This document shows positions 53,263 through 61,981 of a stretch of DNA of 64,000 bases, piece by piece. Source of the stretch: Tessaracoccus oleiagri. Its GTDB lineage: Bacteria > Actinomycetota > Actinomycetes > Propionibacteriales > Propionibacteriaceae. Numbering within the stretch: position 1 is the first letter of the stretch; every line of letters begins with the position of its first letter. Both the position numbers and the translations under genes were made by a program. The notes beneath the pieces are model-generated. The model had not been told where the DNA came from and made no database searches. It saw nothing but the letters and a program-made list of their open reading frames with translations. The stretch covers positions 310,001 through 374,000 of the forward strand of contig NZ_FNGP01000001.1 in the NCBI RefSeq assembly GCF_900103275.1, given 5' to 3'.

Positions 53263-55320
53263 ATGTCCAAACTCCCACGGCGTTCCATCGCCGGGCTGGC
53301 CGCAGGTGCGCTGGGCCTCTCCGGCGCGGTCGTCGCCACCGTAGCTCCGACGGCGGCCTTCGCCGTCGATTGCGTCGCACCGAACACGGTCGAACTGCTG
53401 TCGTTCAATGACTTCCACGGCCGTGTCCAGGGCGCTGCCGCCCTCTTCACCATCGTCGAGCAGATCCGGGCCGAGGCCGGCGAGGACAACGTCCTGCTGA
53501 CCTCCAACGGCGACAGCATCGGCGGCTCCACCTTCGTCTCGGCCGTGGCCGACGACCTGCCCACCCTCGACGTCCTCAACGCTGCAGGCGTCGAAGTGTC
53601 GGCCACCGGCAACCACGAGTACGACAAGGGCTGGACCGACCTGTCCGGCCGTGTCGTCGCCGCCTCCGACTTCCCGTACCTCGCCGCCAACGTCTACGAC
53701 GCGGGCACCGCCGAGACCACCGCCAACGTCGCGGACCCACTCCAGGCCTACGAGGTCTTCGAGAAGGGCGGCGTCACCATCGCCGTCGTTGGCGCCGTGA
53801 CGGGCGACCTGCCGTCGCTCGTGTCGCCGGCCGGCATCTCCGCGCTCTCCATCGGTGACCCCGTCGAGGCCGTGAACCGCGTCGCCGCCGAGCTGTCGGA
53901 CGGTGACGAGGCCAACGGCGAGGCCGACATCGTCGTCGCCACGATCCACGAGGGCGCCCCCGACGGCGGATCCGATGCCGCGACGAACGCCGCCGCCTCC
54001 TCGAACTTCGCCTCGATCTACGGCGACATCTCCACCGATGTCGACGTCGTCTTCAACGGCCACACCCACCAGCAGTACGTGTGGGAGACCGCGAGCGGCC
54101 AGCCCCTCCTGCAGGCCGACGCCTACGCCGGCGGCATCGCCCGCGTGACGCTGAGCGTCGACGCCGACACCGGCGAGCTCTGCGAGACGGCCGCCAGCTA
54201 CGTCGAGGCCCCTGAGGCAGGCGACGCCAGCTTCGCCCGGATCGCGGAGATCAACTCCATCGTCGAGGCGGCCGTGGCCGCTGCCGCGGAGGCGGGTGCC
54301 GAGGTCATCGGCAACGCCACCGAGGCCATCTCCACCGCCGGCGACGGCGACGCGAGCACCCGCGACCAGGAGTCGCCCATGAGCAACATGGTCGCGCAGA
54401 TGTTCTTCGACATGATGAGCAACGGCGACGACGAGTTCATCGGCGTCCAGAACCCCGGCGGCACGCGCGACTCGTTCGACGCGGGCGAGATCACCTACGA
54501 AGAGGCCGCACTGGTGCTGCCGTTCGCGAACTCGCTGTTCACCACGCAGCTGACCGGCGAGCAGTTCAAGACGGTGCTCGAGCAGCAGTGGCAGCGCAAC
54601 GCGGAGGGCGAGGTCCCCTCGCGTCCGTACCTCGCGCTGGGCCTGTCGGACAACGTCTCCTACACCTACGACGAGACCCTTCCCGAGGGCGAGCGGATCA
54701 CGGGCATCTACATCAACGGCGCCCCGATCGACATGGACAAGCTCTACACCTTCGGCTCAGGCTCGTTCCTGATCTCCGGTGGCGACAACTTCCGCGTCTT
54801 CGCCGAGGGCGTCAACACCCGTGACGCCGGCCTCGTCGACCTCACGGCGTGGGTGGACTGGATCGGTGCGCAGGGCGACCTCGCCCCTGACTACACCAAG
54901 CGCGGCGTGTCCGTGACCGAAGCGGCCACCGAGATCAAGGTGGGCGAGTCCGGGTCCTTCACGCTCGGCGTGGCGGTCGAGGGTGGCGTCAACCCGGGCA
55001 CCCTGGACATGTTCCTGAACACGGGCGACAAGGTCTCCCCGCAGCTGCCCAACACCTCGGTCACTGCCTACATCGGCGACGTCGAGGTCGGCTCCGCGGA
55101 CGTGACCGACGGTGTCGCGACGGTCGAGGTGACCATCCCCGCCACAGGCGTGGCCGTGGGTGACACTTGGATCCGCTTCGTCGTCTCCGACTCGGGCACC
55201 GAGGTGCTCGTCCCGGTGAGCGTCCTCGCGGGCGACGTCGTCGATGACGGCGACGACGACGATGATGACGACAACGGTGGCGGCGGGCCGCGTCCCGGCC
55301 TGCCGAGCACCGGCAACTGA
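53263..55320 (+). CDS. Secreted 5'-nucleotidase/2',3'-cyclic-nucleotide phosphodiesterase family protein
   Basis: This 685-residue exported enzyme has a signal peptide (about residues 1-36). The metallophosphoesterase domain has SFNDFHGRVQG, NGDSIGGSTF, GNHEYDKGW and FNGHTHQQY. The C-terminal 5'-nucleotidase domain covers about residues 365-560 (NPGGTRDSFDAGEITYEEA), followed by an Ig-like segment. The end is an Asp-rich stretch and PGLPSTGN at the stop. This looks like an LPXTG sortase motif without the hydrophobic helix and basic tail, so cell-wall anchoring is doubtful. It probably salvages extracellular nucleotides for phosphate or nucleosides. Confidence 0.93.
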   Translation: MSKLPRRSIAGLAAGALGLSGAVVATVAPTAAFAVDCVAPNTVELLSFNDFHGRVQGAAALFTIVEQIRAEAGEDNVLLTSNGDSIGGSTFVSAVADDLPTLDVLNAAGVEVSATGNHEYDKGWTDLSGRVVAASDFPYLAANVYDAGTAETTANVADPLQAYEVFEKGGVTIAVVGAVTGDLPSLVSPAGISALSIGDPVEAVNRVAAELSDGDEANGEADIVVATIHEGAPDGGSDAATNAAASSNFASIYGDISTDVDVVFNGHTHQQYVWETASGQPLLQADAYAGGIARVTLSVDADTGELCETAASYVEAPEAGDASFARIAEINSIVEAAVAAAAEAGAEVIGNATEAISTAGDGDASTRDQESPMSNMVAQMFFDMMSNGDDEFIGVQNPGGTRDSFDAGEITYEEAALVLPFANSLFTTQLTGEQFKTVLEQQWQRNAEGEVPSRPYLALGLSDNVSYTYDETLPEGERITGIYINGAPIDMDKLYTFGSGSFLISGGDNFRVFAEGVNTRDAGLVDLTAWVDWIGAQGDLAPDYTKRGVSVTEAATEIKVGESGSFTLGVAVEGGVNPGTLDMFLNTGDKVSPQLPNTSVTAYIGDVEVGSADVTDGVATVEVTIPATGVAVGDTWIRFVVSDSGTEVLVPVSVLAGDVVDDGDDDDDDDNGGGGPRPGLPSTGN

Positions 55321-55334
55321 TCGCTGAACCACGA

Positions 55335-55369
55335 GGAGCCGCTCCCTGAGGGGGCGGCTCCTTCGTTTC
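55335..55369 (+). terminator. Terminator after the nucleotidase gene
   Basis: GGAGCCGCTCCC (55335-55346) pairs with GGGGGCGGCTCC (55350-55361) with one mismatch, followed by TTCGTTTCC. Confidence 0.75.
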
Positions 55370-55390
55370 CGTCGGTTTCGGAGGCGGGAT

Positions 55391-55478
55391 TTCAAGAAAC
55401 TTCACTTGCTTGGTGGAGGGCGCGCGTTCTCCTGCGGGGCCCGGAGGGCCTGCGGTCAAGCAAGTGAAGTTTCTTGAA
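55391..55478. repeat. Hairpin element 3 (TTCAAGAAACTTCACTTGCTTG type)
   Basis: The left arm (55391-55412) and right arm (55457-55478) are perfect reverse complements over at least 21 bases. The left arm is identical to that of element 1. The GC-rich loop is unrelated to those of elements 1 and 2. It lies between the convergent nucleotidase and zinc-ribbon genes, after a separate terminator. Confidence 0.85.
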
Positions 55479-55493
55479 TTCCGGAGTCCCGGT

Positions 55494-55667
55494 CTACTGC
55501 GCGGGCTCGGTCGATGGCTCGGCGGGCTCGGTGCGCTCGTTCAGCTCGATCCAGCTGGAGTCGCAGCCCGGGCAGCGGTAGACCGGGGCGCCCTCGACGC
55601 GCTCGTCGGTCTGCACGGTGCCGCAGGCGTCCTGACAGGGGTTGGTGGTGAGGAAGCGGGCCGCCAT
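55494..55667 (-). CDS. Small zinc-ribbon protein
   Basis: This 57-residue protein has two cysteine pairs: NPCQDACGTV (CxxxC) and YRCPGCDSSW (CxxC). Together they can bind one zinc ion, as in zinc ribbons. The C-terminus is an acidic Glu/Pro/Thr tail. Its ATG shares one base with the argF stop (TGATG), so it is translationally coupled to argF. The role is unknown. Confidence 0.75.
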   Translation of the reverse strand: MAARFLTTNPCQDACGTVQTDERVEGAPVYRCPGCDSSWIELNERTEPAEPSTEPAQ

Positions 55668-56665
55668 CACTCACCGGCCAGCGTCGCGACGAGTACGGCC
55701 TTGATGGTGTGCATGCGATTCTCCGCTTGGTCGAAGACGATGCTGGCGTCCGACTCGAACACATCGTGGGTGACCTCCACGCCGTCGAGGCCGAACTTCT
55801 CGTGGATGTCCCGGCCGACGTGGGTGCCCAGGTCGTGGAACGCGGGGAGGCAGTGCATGAACTTCACGCCGGGGTTGCCGGTGGCCTCCAGCAGCTTCGC
55901 GTTGACCTGGTAGGGAAGCAGCAACGCGATCCGCTCGGCCCAGGCCTCCGGCGGCTCGCCGAGGGAGACCCACACGTCGGTGTAGACGAAGTCGACGCCG
56001 CGCACGCCGGCGGCCACGTCGTCGGTGATGGTGATCCGGGCGCCGGTGCGCTCCGCGATCCCGCGGGCCGCGGCGACGATGTCCTCGGCGTTCTGCTGCT
56101 GCTTGGGCGCGACCATCCGCACGTCCATGCCCATCATGGCGCCGGAGATCAGCAGCGAGTTGCCGACGTTGTTGCGGGCGTCGCCGAGGAACGCGAACGC
56201 CACCTCGGAAAGGGGTTTGCCGGCGTGCTCGCGCATCGTGAGCTGGTCGGCCAGCATCTGCGTGGGGTGCCATTCGTCGGTGAGCCCGTTGAACACCGGC
56301 ACGCCCGCATGGGCGGCGAGCGTCTCGACGTCGGACTGCGCCGAGCCGCGGAACTCGATGCCGGCGTACCAGCGGCCGAGCACCCGGGCCGTGTCGGCGG
56401 CCGACTCCTTGTGGCCGATCTGCGAGCCGGTGGGGTCGAGGTACGTCGTCTGGCCGCCCTGCTCGCCGACGGCCACCTCGAAGGCGCATCGGGTGCGGGT
56501 GGAGGTCTTCTCGAACAGGAGCGCGACGTGCTTGCCCGCGAGGCGTCGCTGCTCGCGTCCCTCGCGTCGTTCAGTCTTCAGGCGCGCCGAGAGGTCGAGC
56601 AGGTAGCCCCACTCCTCCGGGGTGAAGTCCAGTTCCTTCAAGAACGAGCGACCGAGCAAATTCAT
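55667..56665 (-). CDS. argF: Ornithine carbamoyltransferase
   Basis: ArgF joins carbamoyl phosphate and ornithine to give citrulline in arginine synthesis. (In a catabolic setting the same enzyme, ArcB, runs backwards.) The 332-residue enzyme has the carbamoyl-phosphate loop [15 protein letters not shown] near residue 57, the ornithine-side [11 protein letters not shown] and the conserved HCLPAFHD near 270. The ATG at 56665 fits the usual N-terminus [14 protein letters not shown]; the frame extends to 56788. Neither the other arg genes nor arcA/arcC are here, so anabolic versus catabolic use is open. Confidence 0.96.
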   Translation of the reverse strand: MNLLGRSFLKELDFTPEEWGYLLDLSARLKTERREGREQRRLAGKHVALLFEKTSTRTRCAFEVAVGEQGGQTTYLDPTGSQIGHKESAADTARVLGRWYAGIEFRGSAQSDVETLAAHAGVPVFNGLTDEWHPTQMLADQLTMREHAGKPLSEVAFAFLGDARNNVGNSLLISGAMMGMDVRMVAPKQQQNAEDIVAAARGIAERTGARITITDDVAAGVRGVDFVYTDVWVSLGEPPEAWAERIALLLPYQVNAKLLEATGNPGVKFMHCLPAFHDLGTHVGRDIHEKFGLDGVEVTHDVFESDASIVFDQAENRMHTIKAVLVATLAGE

Positions 56666-56722
56666 GCGCTCAATTCTTCCAGACACCGCCCGAATCCTCA
56701 CACAACGTTCAGACGAGTTCAC

Positions 56723-56740
56723 TTCTGGTATTGACCAGAA
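56723..56740. promoter_or_regulatory. Candidate GntR (HutC-type) operator upstream of propeller protein 2
   Basis: TTCTGGTATTGACCAGAA (56723-56740) is an inverted repeat with seven-base arms TTCTGGT/ACCAGAA around ATTG. The core TGGTATTGACCA is close to the TGGTCTAGACCA type bound by DasR/NagR regulators. It lies 50-67 bases upstream of the gene at 56790. Confidence 0.65.
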
Positions 56741-56789
56741 CTGTTCGGTCTGCCTACAGTGAGTCCACGTCTGACGAAGGAGTCGCAAG

Positions 56790-59384
56790 ATGCCTCATCA
56801 AGATCCGAGCCCTACCAGAAGGGCAGCCAAAACATTCACCCTCTTCGCGCTGGCCGCCACGCTGGCGGCAGTACACCTCCCCGCTCACGCCGCCCCCGCG
56901 CCCCGCATCCAACAGGGCGACCTCTTGATCCAGAACCACAGCTTCGAGGAGGGCCTGGCCGGCTGGACACAGACCAACGGCCGCGGCGGTCCCGCCTCCA
57001 AGCAGTGCACTTCCGCGGTCTCCACCGGCTCGGACGGCGCGACGGACCTCCAGACCGCCGTACAGTTCGAAGGCGCTCCCCCATGCGTGACCAGCGGTCT
57101 TCTCAGTTCCCCAGTGGATGCGGTGGCCGGAGAGGCCTACACCGTCTTCGCCGACGCCTCGGGGTCCGGAAAAGTCAGCCTCGGACTCCGCTTCCTCGAC
57201 GAGGCGGGCGCCGTCGTTGAGTCGACCCATTCCGAGCGCATGGGCACCGCCGGGGAGTTCGTCGAGTTCACGGCCACCGCTCCCGCCGGTACCACGGCAG
57301 TGGCCGTCGAGATCGGCGCCCAGAAGCAGGTGCGGGTCGACGACGTCCGGATCACCGCCCCCTACACGAACCTCGGGCCGCAAATCACCCGACGAGGCAC
57401 GTTCCTCGCCATGGCCGCCGGCTATGACGAGAACGATCGCGCCGTGACGTTCGCAGTCGCGACCGGCAACGCCCACCAGCCCGCGGTCCTGGTCGTGACG
57501 GACATCTTGACCCAGGAGGTCACGCAGACGGTCGATCTCGTGGGCGCCACCGGGTCCTGGACCATCGAGCAGGCCCCCGACGGGACCGTCTACGTCGGCA
57601 CTTACCAGCGGCACGGCCTGTACGCCTGGACGCCGGGCGACGAGGAGTCTCGCTTCGTCGGCACGCTGCCGCTGTCCGGCAGCGGCATGGTCTACGGATT
57701 GAGCTCATCCCCCGACGGCACCATCTACGGCGGCGGCTGGGGTGAACCCGCCAACGGTTACGAGGGAGCGCAGCTCTGGAGCTACCACCCGGACAGCGGC
57801 TTCTCGAAGTTCGGGCCGACGCTCACCACCAGCGCCTACTACACCCGCGCCGTCGCGTACGAGGAGGAGTCGGACTCCGTTTGGGCCGGTGTGGGTACGC
57901 GACCCGGTCTCTGGGGCTGTGAGGCCGAGACCGAGGAGTGCACCGACTTCAGCGCCCTCCTCGGCGAAATGATCCTCGGGAGCACCTGGGTCTACGGGCT
58001 GACGGCCGGCGACGGCTATGTACAGGTGTGGGGCGGTGACAGCAACAGCACCGGGAATGATGCCCTCGTCATCCTCAAGGTGGGCCGCGACGATGCCGGA
58101 GACCTCACCGCCGAGAAGGTTGCCGAGATCCCGGGCGTGATCTTCAATGGCAGCAGCCCGGTCATCGACGGCAAGGTCTACTACGCGAAGGCGAACACCT
58201 CCCCCGAGATCCCGCTCTACTCCTACGACGTCGAGACCGGCGTCGAAGAGGTCATCAACGACGCACCCGCAGGCATCTTCGCTCGCCAGTGGGAGGCCAT
58301 CGACCTCCGCGACCCGGCGTGGCCGGGTGAAAGCGTGGTGGGCTGGAACTCCGGAGCGTGGCTGGCCGCGTACAACCCGGAGTCGGGCAACTTCTTCCGC
58401 ACGCTCGTGGAGGACATCCCGATGATGAGCACCGGGTTGATCTCCCTGACGGCCGGCCCCGAAGGCCGGATCTGGAGCTCGGGTTACCTCACCGGCGGAC
58501 TCGGCGTCGTCACGCCCATGCGCGACGACCGGCAGGCGACCTACGTCGTCGGCGGTCAGGCCGAGTACATGACGACGTACGGCGATCGCGTGTACCAGGG
58601 CGTCTACCCAGCGGGGCAGATCCAATCCTTCACCCCGGATTCCATCTACGACGGCGCACGGCCGCGTGTGGACTGCACCATTGGCCAGGACCAGAACCGA
58701 CCGTACGCGCTCCTGGGCCACGGCGACCGTGTCTACTACGGCAGCCAGGCCGGCTACGGGCATGACATGGGCGCCTTCGGCTGGCTCGACCTGGAGACGG
58801 GCGAGTGCACCACCATGAGTGAAGAGGTGGGTCACCACTCGATCAACGCGCTGACTGCGAGCGGGGACAAGGTGTTCGGCGGATCGAACATCTACTACGC
58901 GTGGGATGGCCTGCCGGTCGACTCCGAGGGCTACCTCCTCGTGTTCGACGAGGCCACGGGCGAGCTCGACAAGCTCGCGCTACCCGTGGACGGCCTCCGC
59001 TCCGTGAACGCACTCACGACGGACGCCGACGGGACTGTGTGGGCATACGCCGAGGGTTGGCTCCTGGCGCTCGACCCGGAGACGCTCGAGTGGATCCAGG
59101 CCGAGGAGATCCTCCCCGAGTGGAAGCCGGGCGAACGCATCTCTGGTAGCCACGCCTCCATGGCACTGCACCCCGACGGCCGGATCTACGGCCAGGTCGC
59201 CCATGAGGGCGTCTTCACGTTCGACCCGGCCGCAGTCAAGGAGACCGGCTCCGCCGGATCCAGCCTGCAGGTCCTCTACGAGGGCAACACCCTGTGGCTG
59301 ACGATCGACGAGTACGGCAACCTCTGGACGATCCACGACTCGACGCAGTTGCTCCGGATCAACCCGAGGGCCACCGTGGCCTGA
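56790..59384 (+). CDS. Secreted beta-propeller protein with N-terminal carbohydrate-binding-like domain
   Basis: This 864-residue exported protein has a signal peptide ending LPAHA near residue 34. A CBM4/9-like galactose-binding fold covers about 44-190 ([15 protein letters not shown] at its start). A long propeller region (about 200-860) follows, with blades such as [19 protein letters not shown] and [11 protein letters not shown]. It is the paralogue of the protein at 15129, sharing [16 protein letters not shown], but it has the sugar-binding domain at the other end. Its function is inferred as polysaccharide binding or cleavage; I see no known catalytic motif. A GntR-type operator candidate lies upstream and a terminator downstream. 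Confidence 0.8.
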   Translation: MPHQDPSPTRRAAKTFTLFALAATLAAVHLPAHAAPAPRIQQGDLLIQNHSFEEGLAGWTQTNGRGGPASKQCTSAVSTGSDGATDLQTAVQFEGAPPCVTSGLLSSPVDAVAGEAYTVFADASGSGKVSLGLRFLDEAGAVVESTHSERMGTAGEFVEFTATAPAGTTAVAVEIGAQKQVRVDDVRITAPYTNLGPQITRRGTFLAMAAGYDENDRAVTFAVATGNAHQPAVLVVTDILTQEVTQTVDLVGATGSWTIEQAPDGTVYVGTYQRHGLYAWTPGDEESRFVGTLPLSGSGMVYGLSSSPDGTIYGGGWGEPANGYEGAQLWSYHPDSGFSKFGPTLTTSAYYTRAVAYEEESDSVWAGVGTRPGLWGCEAETEECTDFSALLGEMILGSTWVYGLTAGDGYVQVWGGDSNSTGNDALVILKVGRDDAGDLTAEKVAEIPGVIFNGSSPVIDGKVYYAKANTSPEIPLYSYDVETGVEEVINDAPAGIFARQWEAIDLRDPAWPGESVVGWNSGAWLAAYNPESGNFFRTLVEDIPMMSTGLISLTAGPEGRIWSSGYLTGGLGVVTPMRDDRQATYVVGGQAEYMTTYGDRVYQGVYPAGQIQSFTPDSIYDGARPRVDCTIGQDQNRPYALLGHGDRVYYGSQAGYGHDMGAFGWLDLETGECTTMSEEVGHHSINALTASGDKVFGGSNIYYAWDGLPVDSEGYLLVFDEATGELDKLALPVDGLRSVNALTTDADGTVWAYAEGWLLALDPETLEWIQAEEILPEWKPGERISGSHASMALHPDGRIYGQVAHEGVFTFDPAAVKETGSAGSSLQVLYEGNTLWLTIDEYGNLWTIHDSTQLLRINPRATVA

Positions 59385-59397
59385 CGGAAGAATGAGG

Positions 59398-59434
59398 GGA
59401 GGGGGCCGCGAACCGCGGCCCCCTCCTATCATTT
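59398..59434 (+). terminator. Terminator after propeller protein 2
   Basis: GGAGGGGGCCGCG (59398-59410) pairs perfectly with CGCGGCCCCCTCC (59414-59426), followed by TATCATTT. Confidence 0.85.
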
Positions 59435-59514
59435 CAACAGTGCACTGACGTGCGTCCAAGTCGCGACAGAACCCTGCGAGCGATGCGGAGCACGGCCCGC
59501 GAGAAGGGGAAGAC

Positions 59515-60276
59515 ATGGCGAGACCGGCCAATCGCTCGCTCGACGATCTCAGGATCCCCGACCGGCTGGACCCAAGCGCCCCCAAGGGCTTTCAGATCCG
59601 GGCGATCCTCGAAGCCCTCGCACAACAACTGCCCCCCGGCTCATCGCTTCCGTCCGAGCGGGCGATCGCCGCACACTTCGACGTGGCGCGCATGACCGTC
59701 CGCAACGAGATCACCCGCCTGGCCAACGACGGCGTCCTCACGGTCCGCCCGAGCGCCGGCGCCTTCGTCGCGGAGCCGATGCTGAGCCAGCAGCAGCTGG
59801 GGCGCTCGTTCTCCACGTCTGCCCACCGCGAAGGCGCCTCGGTCGGGGCACGGGTGCTGGAACGCGAGGTGACCCCCGTCGGTACGAGGCTCGCCGAAGT
59901 CCTCGGCGTGAGTGGCTCGTCCAGCGTCCTGCGCGTGGTGAGGCTGCGCACCGTCGACGGGCAGGCCGTCGGCGTCGAGCGCTCAAGCCTGCCCTTGGAG
60001 CGTTTCCCGGGCCTGGACGAGGAAGAGCTCGACGACGTGTCGCTCTACGGCCTCATCGAGGAGCGGTACGGCGTGAAGAGGGGCCACGTCGATGCGACCG
60101 CGCAGGCCATACTGCCGGACCAGCGCGAGGTCGACGCACTTGGCTGCCAGCCCGGTGACGCGTGCCTGGCGATCACGAGCACGGTCCGCGACGTGGAGGG
60201 GCGCGTCATGGAGACCGGCCGCTCCACGTACCGCGGCGACCGTTACGAGCTCTCGGCCTCGTGGGACATGAGCTGA
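59515..60276 (+). CDS. GntR-family regulator, HutC subfamily
   Basis: This 253-residue regulator has an N-terminal GntR winged helix (PPGSSLPSERAIAAHFDVAR followed by MTVRNEI) and a UTRA effector domain (about 95-245; VVRLRTVDGQAVGVERS). HutC-type regulators bind sugar phosphates or related metabolites. It sits between the propeller gene and the two amidohydrolase-like genes. It is the natural candidate to bind the sites at 56723 and 61846. Its last 34 bases overlap the convergent gene at 60243. Confidence 0.93.
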   Translation: MARPANRSLDDLRIPDRLDPSAPKGFQIRAILEALAQQLPPGSSLPSERAIAAHFDVARMTVRNEITRLANDGVLTVRPSAGAFVAEPMLSQQQLGRSFSTSAHREGASVGARVLEREVTPVGTRLAEVLGVSGSSSVLRVVRLRTVDGQAVGVERSSLPLERFPGLDEEELDDVSLYGLIEERYGVKRGHVDATAQAILPDQREVDALGCQPGDACLAITSTVRDVEGRVMETGRSTYRGDRYELSASWDMS

Positions 60277-61058
60277 GGCCGCGCGATCCTCTTCCGCTCG
60301 TCAAGGCTGAGCAGCGGGCTCACGATGGGGAGCGCGCTGGCTGAAGGCGATTGGAGCGGATACGCCGTGCCGAAGCAGGGCGACACCCCCACGCGCACCA
60401 GTTCGGAGACCGCGCCGGTGGGGCCGCCCACGTACCAAAGGTCGAAGCGGACGTGGCGCGGCTGGTCGACGAGCCCCGCGGTCGTGCGGATCTCCGTGAA
60501 GTTCAGCCCACTGATGACGATTCCCGCTGGGTGGGCCGCGTCGCACAGGAGGGCGATGTCCGCCGGCGGCGGGTCTGCCCAAGGTATTCCCGACAGCGCG
60601 ACTCGTGCATCCTCGATCCGGGCGACGACCTGCACCGCCAGCCCGCACTCGGCCGCTTCCCGAACCAGATCCAGCCACGCACCGAGTTCAACCCCTGGCG
60701 CCCGCCCCGGGGCGAGACGTACACCGCGTGCGCCCATGTCGGCCCATTCGTGCATGGGCCGACCTTCATCCGGGAAGACCGTAACGAAAGGCGCCGTCCG
60801 GCCATGCCGCCGGGCGACGTTCAGCACACGGTCGTTGGCTCGGGCGGCTGCCAGCCCCGGCGCCCGGAGGGCGTCCAGCGCTCCGAGCCACACCTCGGAG
60901 AGCCCGAACCGCTCGCAGTGAGCCTCGACAACCTCGACGTCGGCGGCCTCGGACCTGCCCTGTTGCGCCAGCCACGCGCAGGTGTCGACGGCGCGGAGGC
61001 CCCGGAAGTCCGCGAGCGGGTCCGGGTGCCCGGGATGGGGCCAGAACGGCGCGCTCAC
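60243..61058 (-). CDS. Degenerate amidohydrolase-fold protein
   Basis: This 271-residue protein looks like an amidohydrolase-2-type TIM barrel. However, the first metal motif HxH is replaced by AVDTCAWLA, and the C-terminal metal-binding Asp (GSD) is replaced by CFGTAYP. It may be non-catalytic or use other residues. It overlaps the intact amidohydrolase gene by four bases and is probably its partner subunit or a diverged paralogue. The 3' end overlaps the GntR gene by 34 bases on the other strand. Confidence 0.65.
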   Translation of the reverse strand: MSAPFWPHPGHPDPLADFRGLRAVDTCAWLAQQGRSEAADVEVVEAHCERFGLSEVWLGALDALRAPGLAAARANDRVLNVARRHGRTAPFVTVFPDEGRPMHEWADMGARGVRLAPGRAPGVELGAWLDLVREAAECGLAVQVVARIEDARVALSGIPWADPPPADIALLCDAAHPAGIVISGLNFTEIRTTAGLVDQPRHVRFDLWYVGGPTGAVSELVRVGVSPCFGTAYPLQSPSASALPIVSPLLSLDERKRIARPQLMSHEAESS

Positions 61059-61813
61059 CTCAGCACCTCCCGCAGGAGCCGCTCGGCGTTCCCGCCCATG
61101 ACGAGCCGGGCGGCCTCCTCATCGAGTCCGGCGTCGAGGACCTTGCCCACGTTCGTGGCCAGACAGGCCATCGTGGCGTCGGAGCCGAACAGGACGCGTT
61201 CCGCCCCCAGCGTGGCGACCGCGTGTGCGATTTGGCCGCTCGCCGTCACCGTGCCCGAGGTGTCGACGTGGACGTTCGGGTGCCCGCGCACCGCCTCCAT
61301 CGCGCCCGGCAAGAACCCGCCGAGGTGCGCCATGACCAGTCGGGCGTCGGGACAGAACGCCGCGAGCCGGGCGACGTGGTGCGCCGTCGACTCATGGGGC
61401 AACTGGCCGGTGGCCTTGTCCCAGGCATGCACCAGGACCAGGGCGCGACGTTCGGCGCACGCGTGCACGATGGGGAGCACGCGCGGATCATCAGCCAGCG
61501 TCGAGATCCAGAGCTTCACTCCGACGAGGCCGCCCTCCCAGGCGCGCTCAAGCTCTTCGAGGCACCACGCGCCGTGCCGGGGGTTGAGGTAGGCGTAGCC
61601 TGAGAACCGGGCGGGTTCGCCGGCGACGAGTTCCTGGGTGGCAAGGTTCAACTGACGCACCTGATCCCTCGTGGGGTCCGCGACGTACTCCCCGATGTTG
61701 GAGACGACGAAGTGGTCGACCCCGAGGGCAGCCGCCTCGCGCCGGACGGATGGCGTGAACCCATCGCCCATCAGGTGCGCGTGCACATCGATCGTCCGGT
61801 ACGCGAAATCCAT
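61055..61813 (-). CDS. Amidohydrolase family 2 protein
   Basis: This 252-residue metal-dependent hydrolase has the TIM-barrel metal motifs TIDVHAHLMG (HxH), LVLVHAWDKATG (His), VMAHLGGFLPGA (His) and VLFGSDATM (Asp), all in family order. The family includes sugar lactonases and decarboxylases. Next to a sugar transporter it may open a lactone or cleave a sugar derivative. It is divergent from the solute-binding-protein gene, and the candidate GntR site at 61846 lies in the shared promoter. It is the first gene of a two-gene unit. Confidence 0.85.
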   Translation of the reverse strand: MDFAYRTIDVHAHLMGDGFTPSVRREAAALGVDHFVVSNIGEYVADPTRDQVRQLNLATQELVAGEPARFSGYAYLNPRHGAWCLEELERAWEGGLVGVKLWISTLADDPRVLPIVHACAERRALVLVHAWDKATGQLPHESTAHHVARLAAFCPDARLVMAHLGGFLPGAMEAVRGHPNVHVDTSGTVTASGQIAHAVATLGAERVLFGSDATMACLATNVGKVLDAGLDEEAARLVMGGNAERLLREVLR

Positions 61814-61845
61814 GTCACCTCCCTATTCCAATGCCTACACCCTAT

Positions 61846-61858
61846 CCGGTATAGTCCA
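61846..61858. promoter_or_regulatory. Candidate GntR operator in the amidohydrolase/binding-protein promoter
   Basis: CCGGTATAGTCCA (61846-61858) resembles the site at 56723 in its GGTAT-G-CC half, with the inverted GG...CC frame GGTATAGTCC. It lies between divergent genes and 32 bases from the amidohydrolase start. The match is weaker than at 56723. Confidence 0.45.
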
Positions 61859-61981
61859 AATATGCGCGAGAGCCGAAGGTGGCCGCGTCGCGGAGGTCGC
61901 AAGGTGGAATCCTCCGCGGGTAGTCGCCTTGGCGCTCCCGCCGAAGGAGCTTCACGAGTTATCCAATTGGAGGCACAGTCC

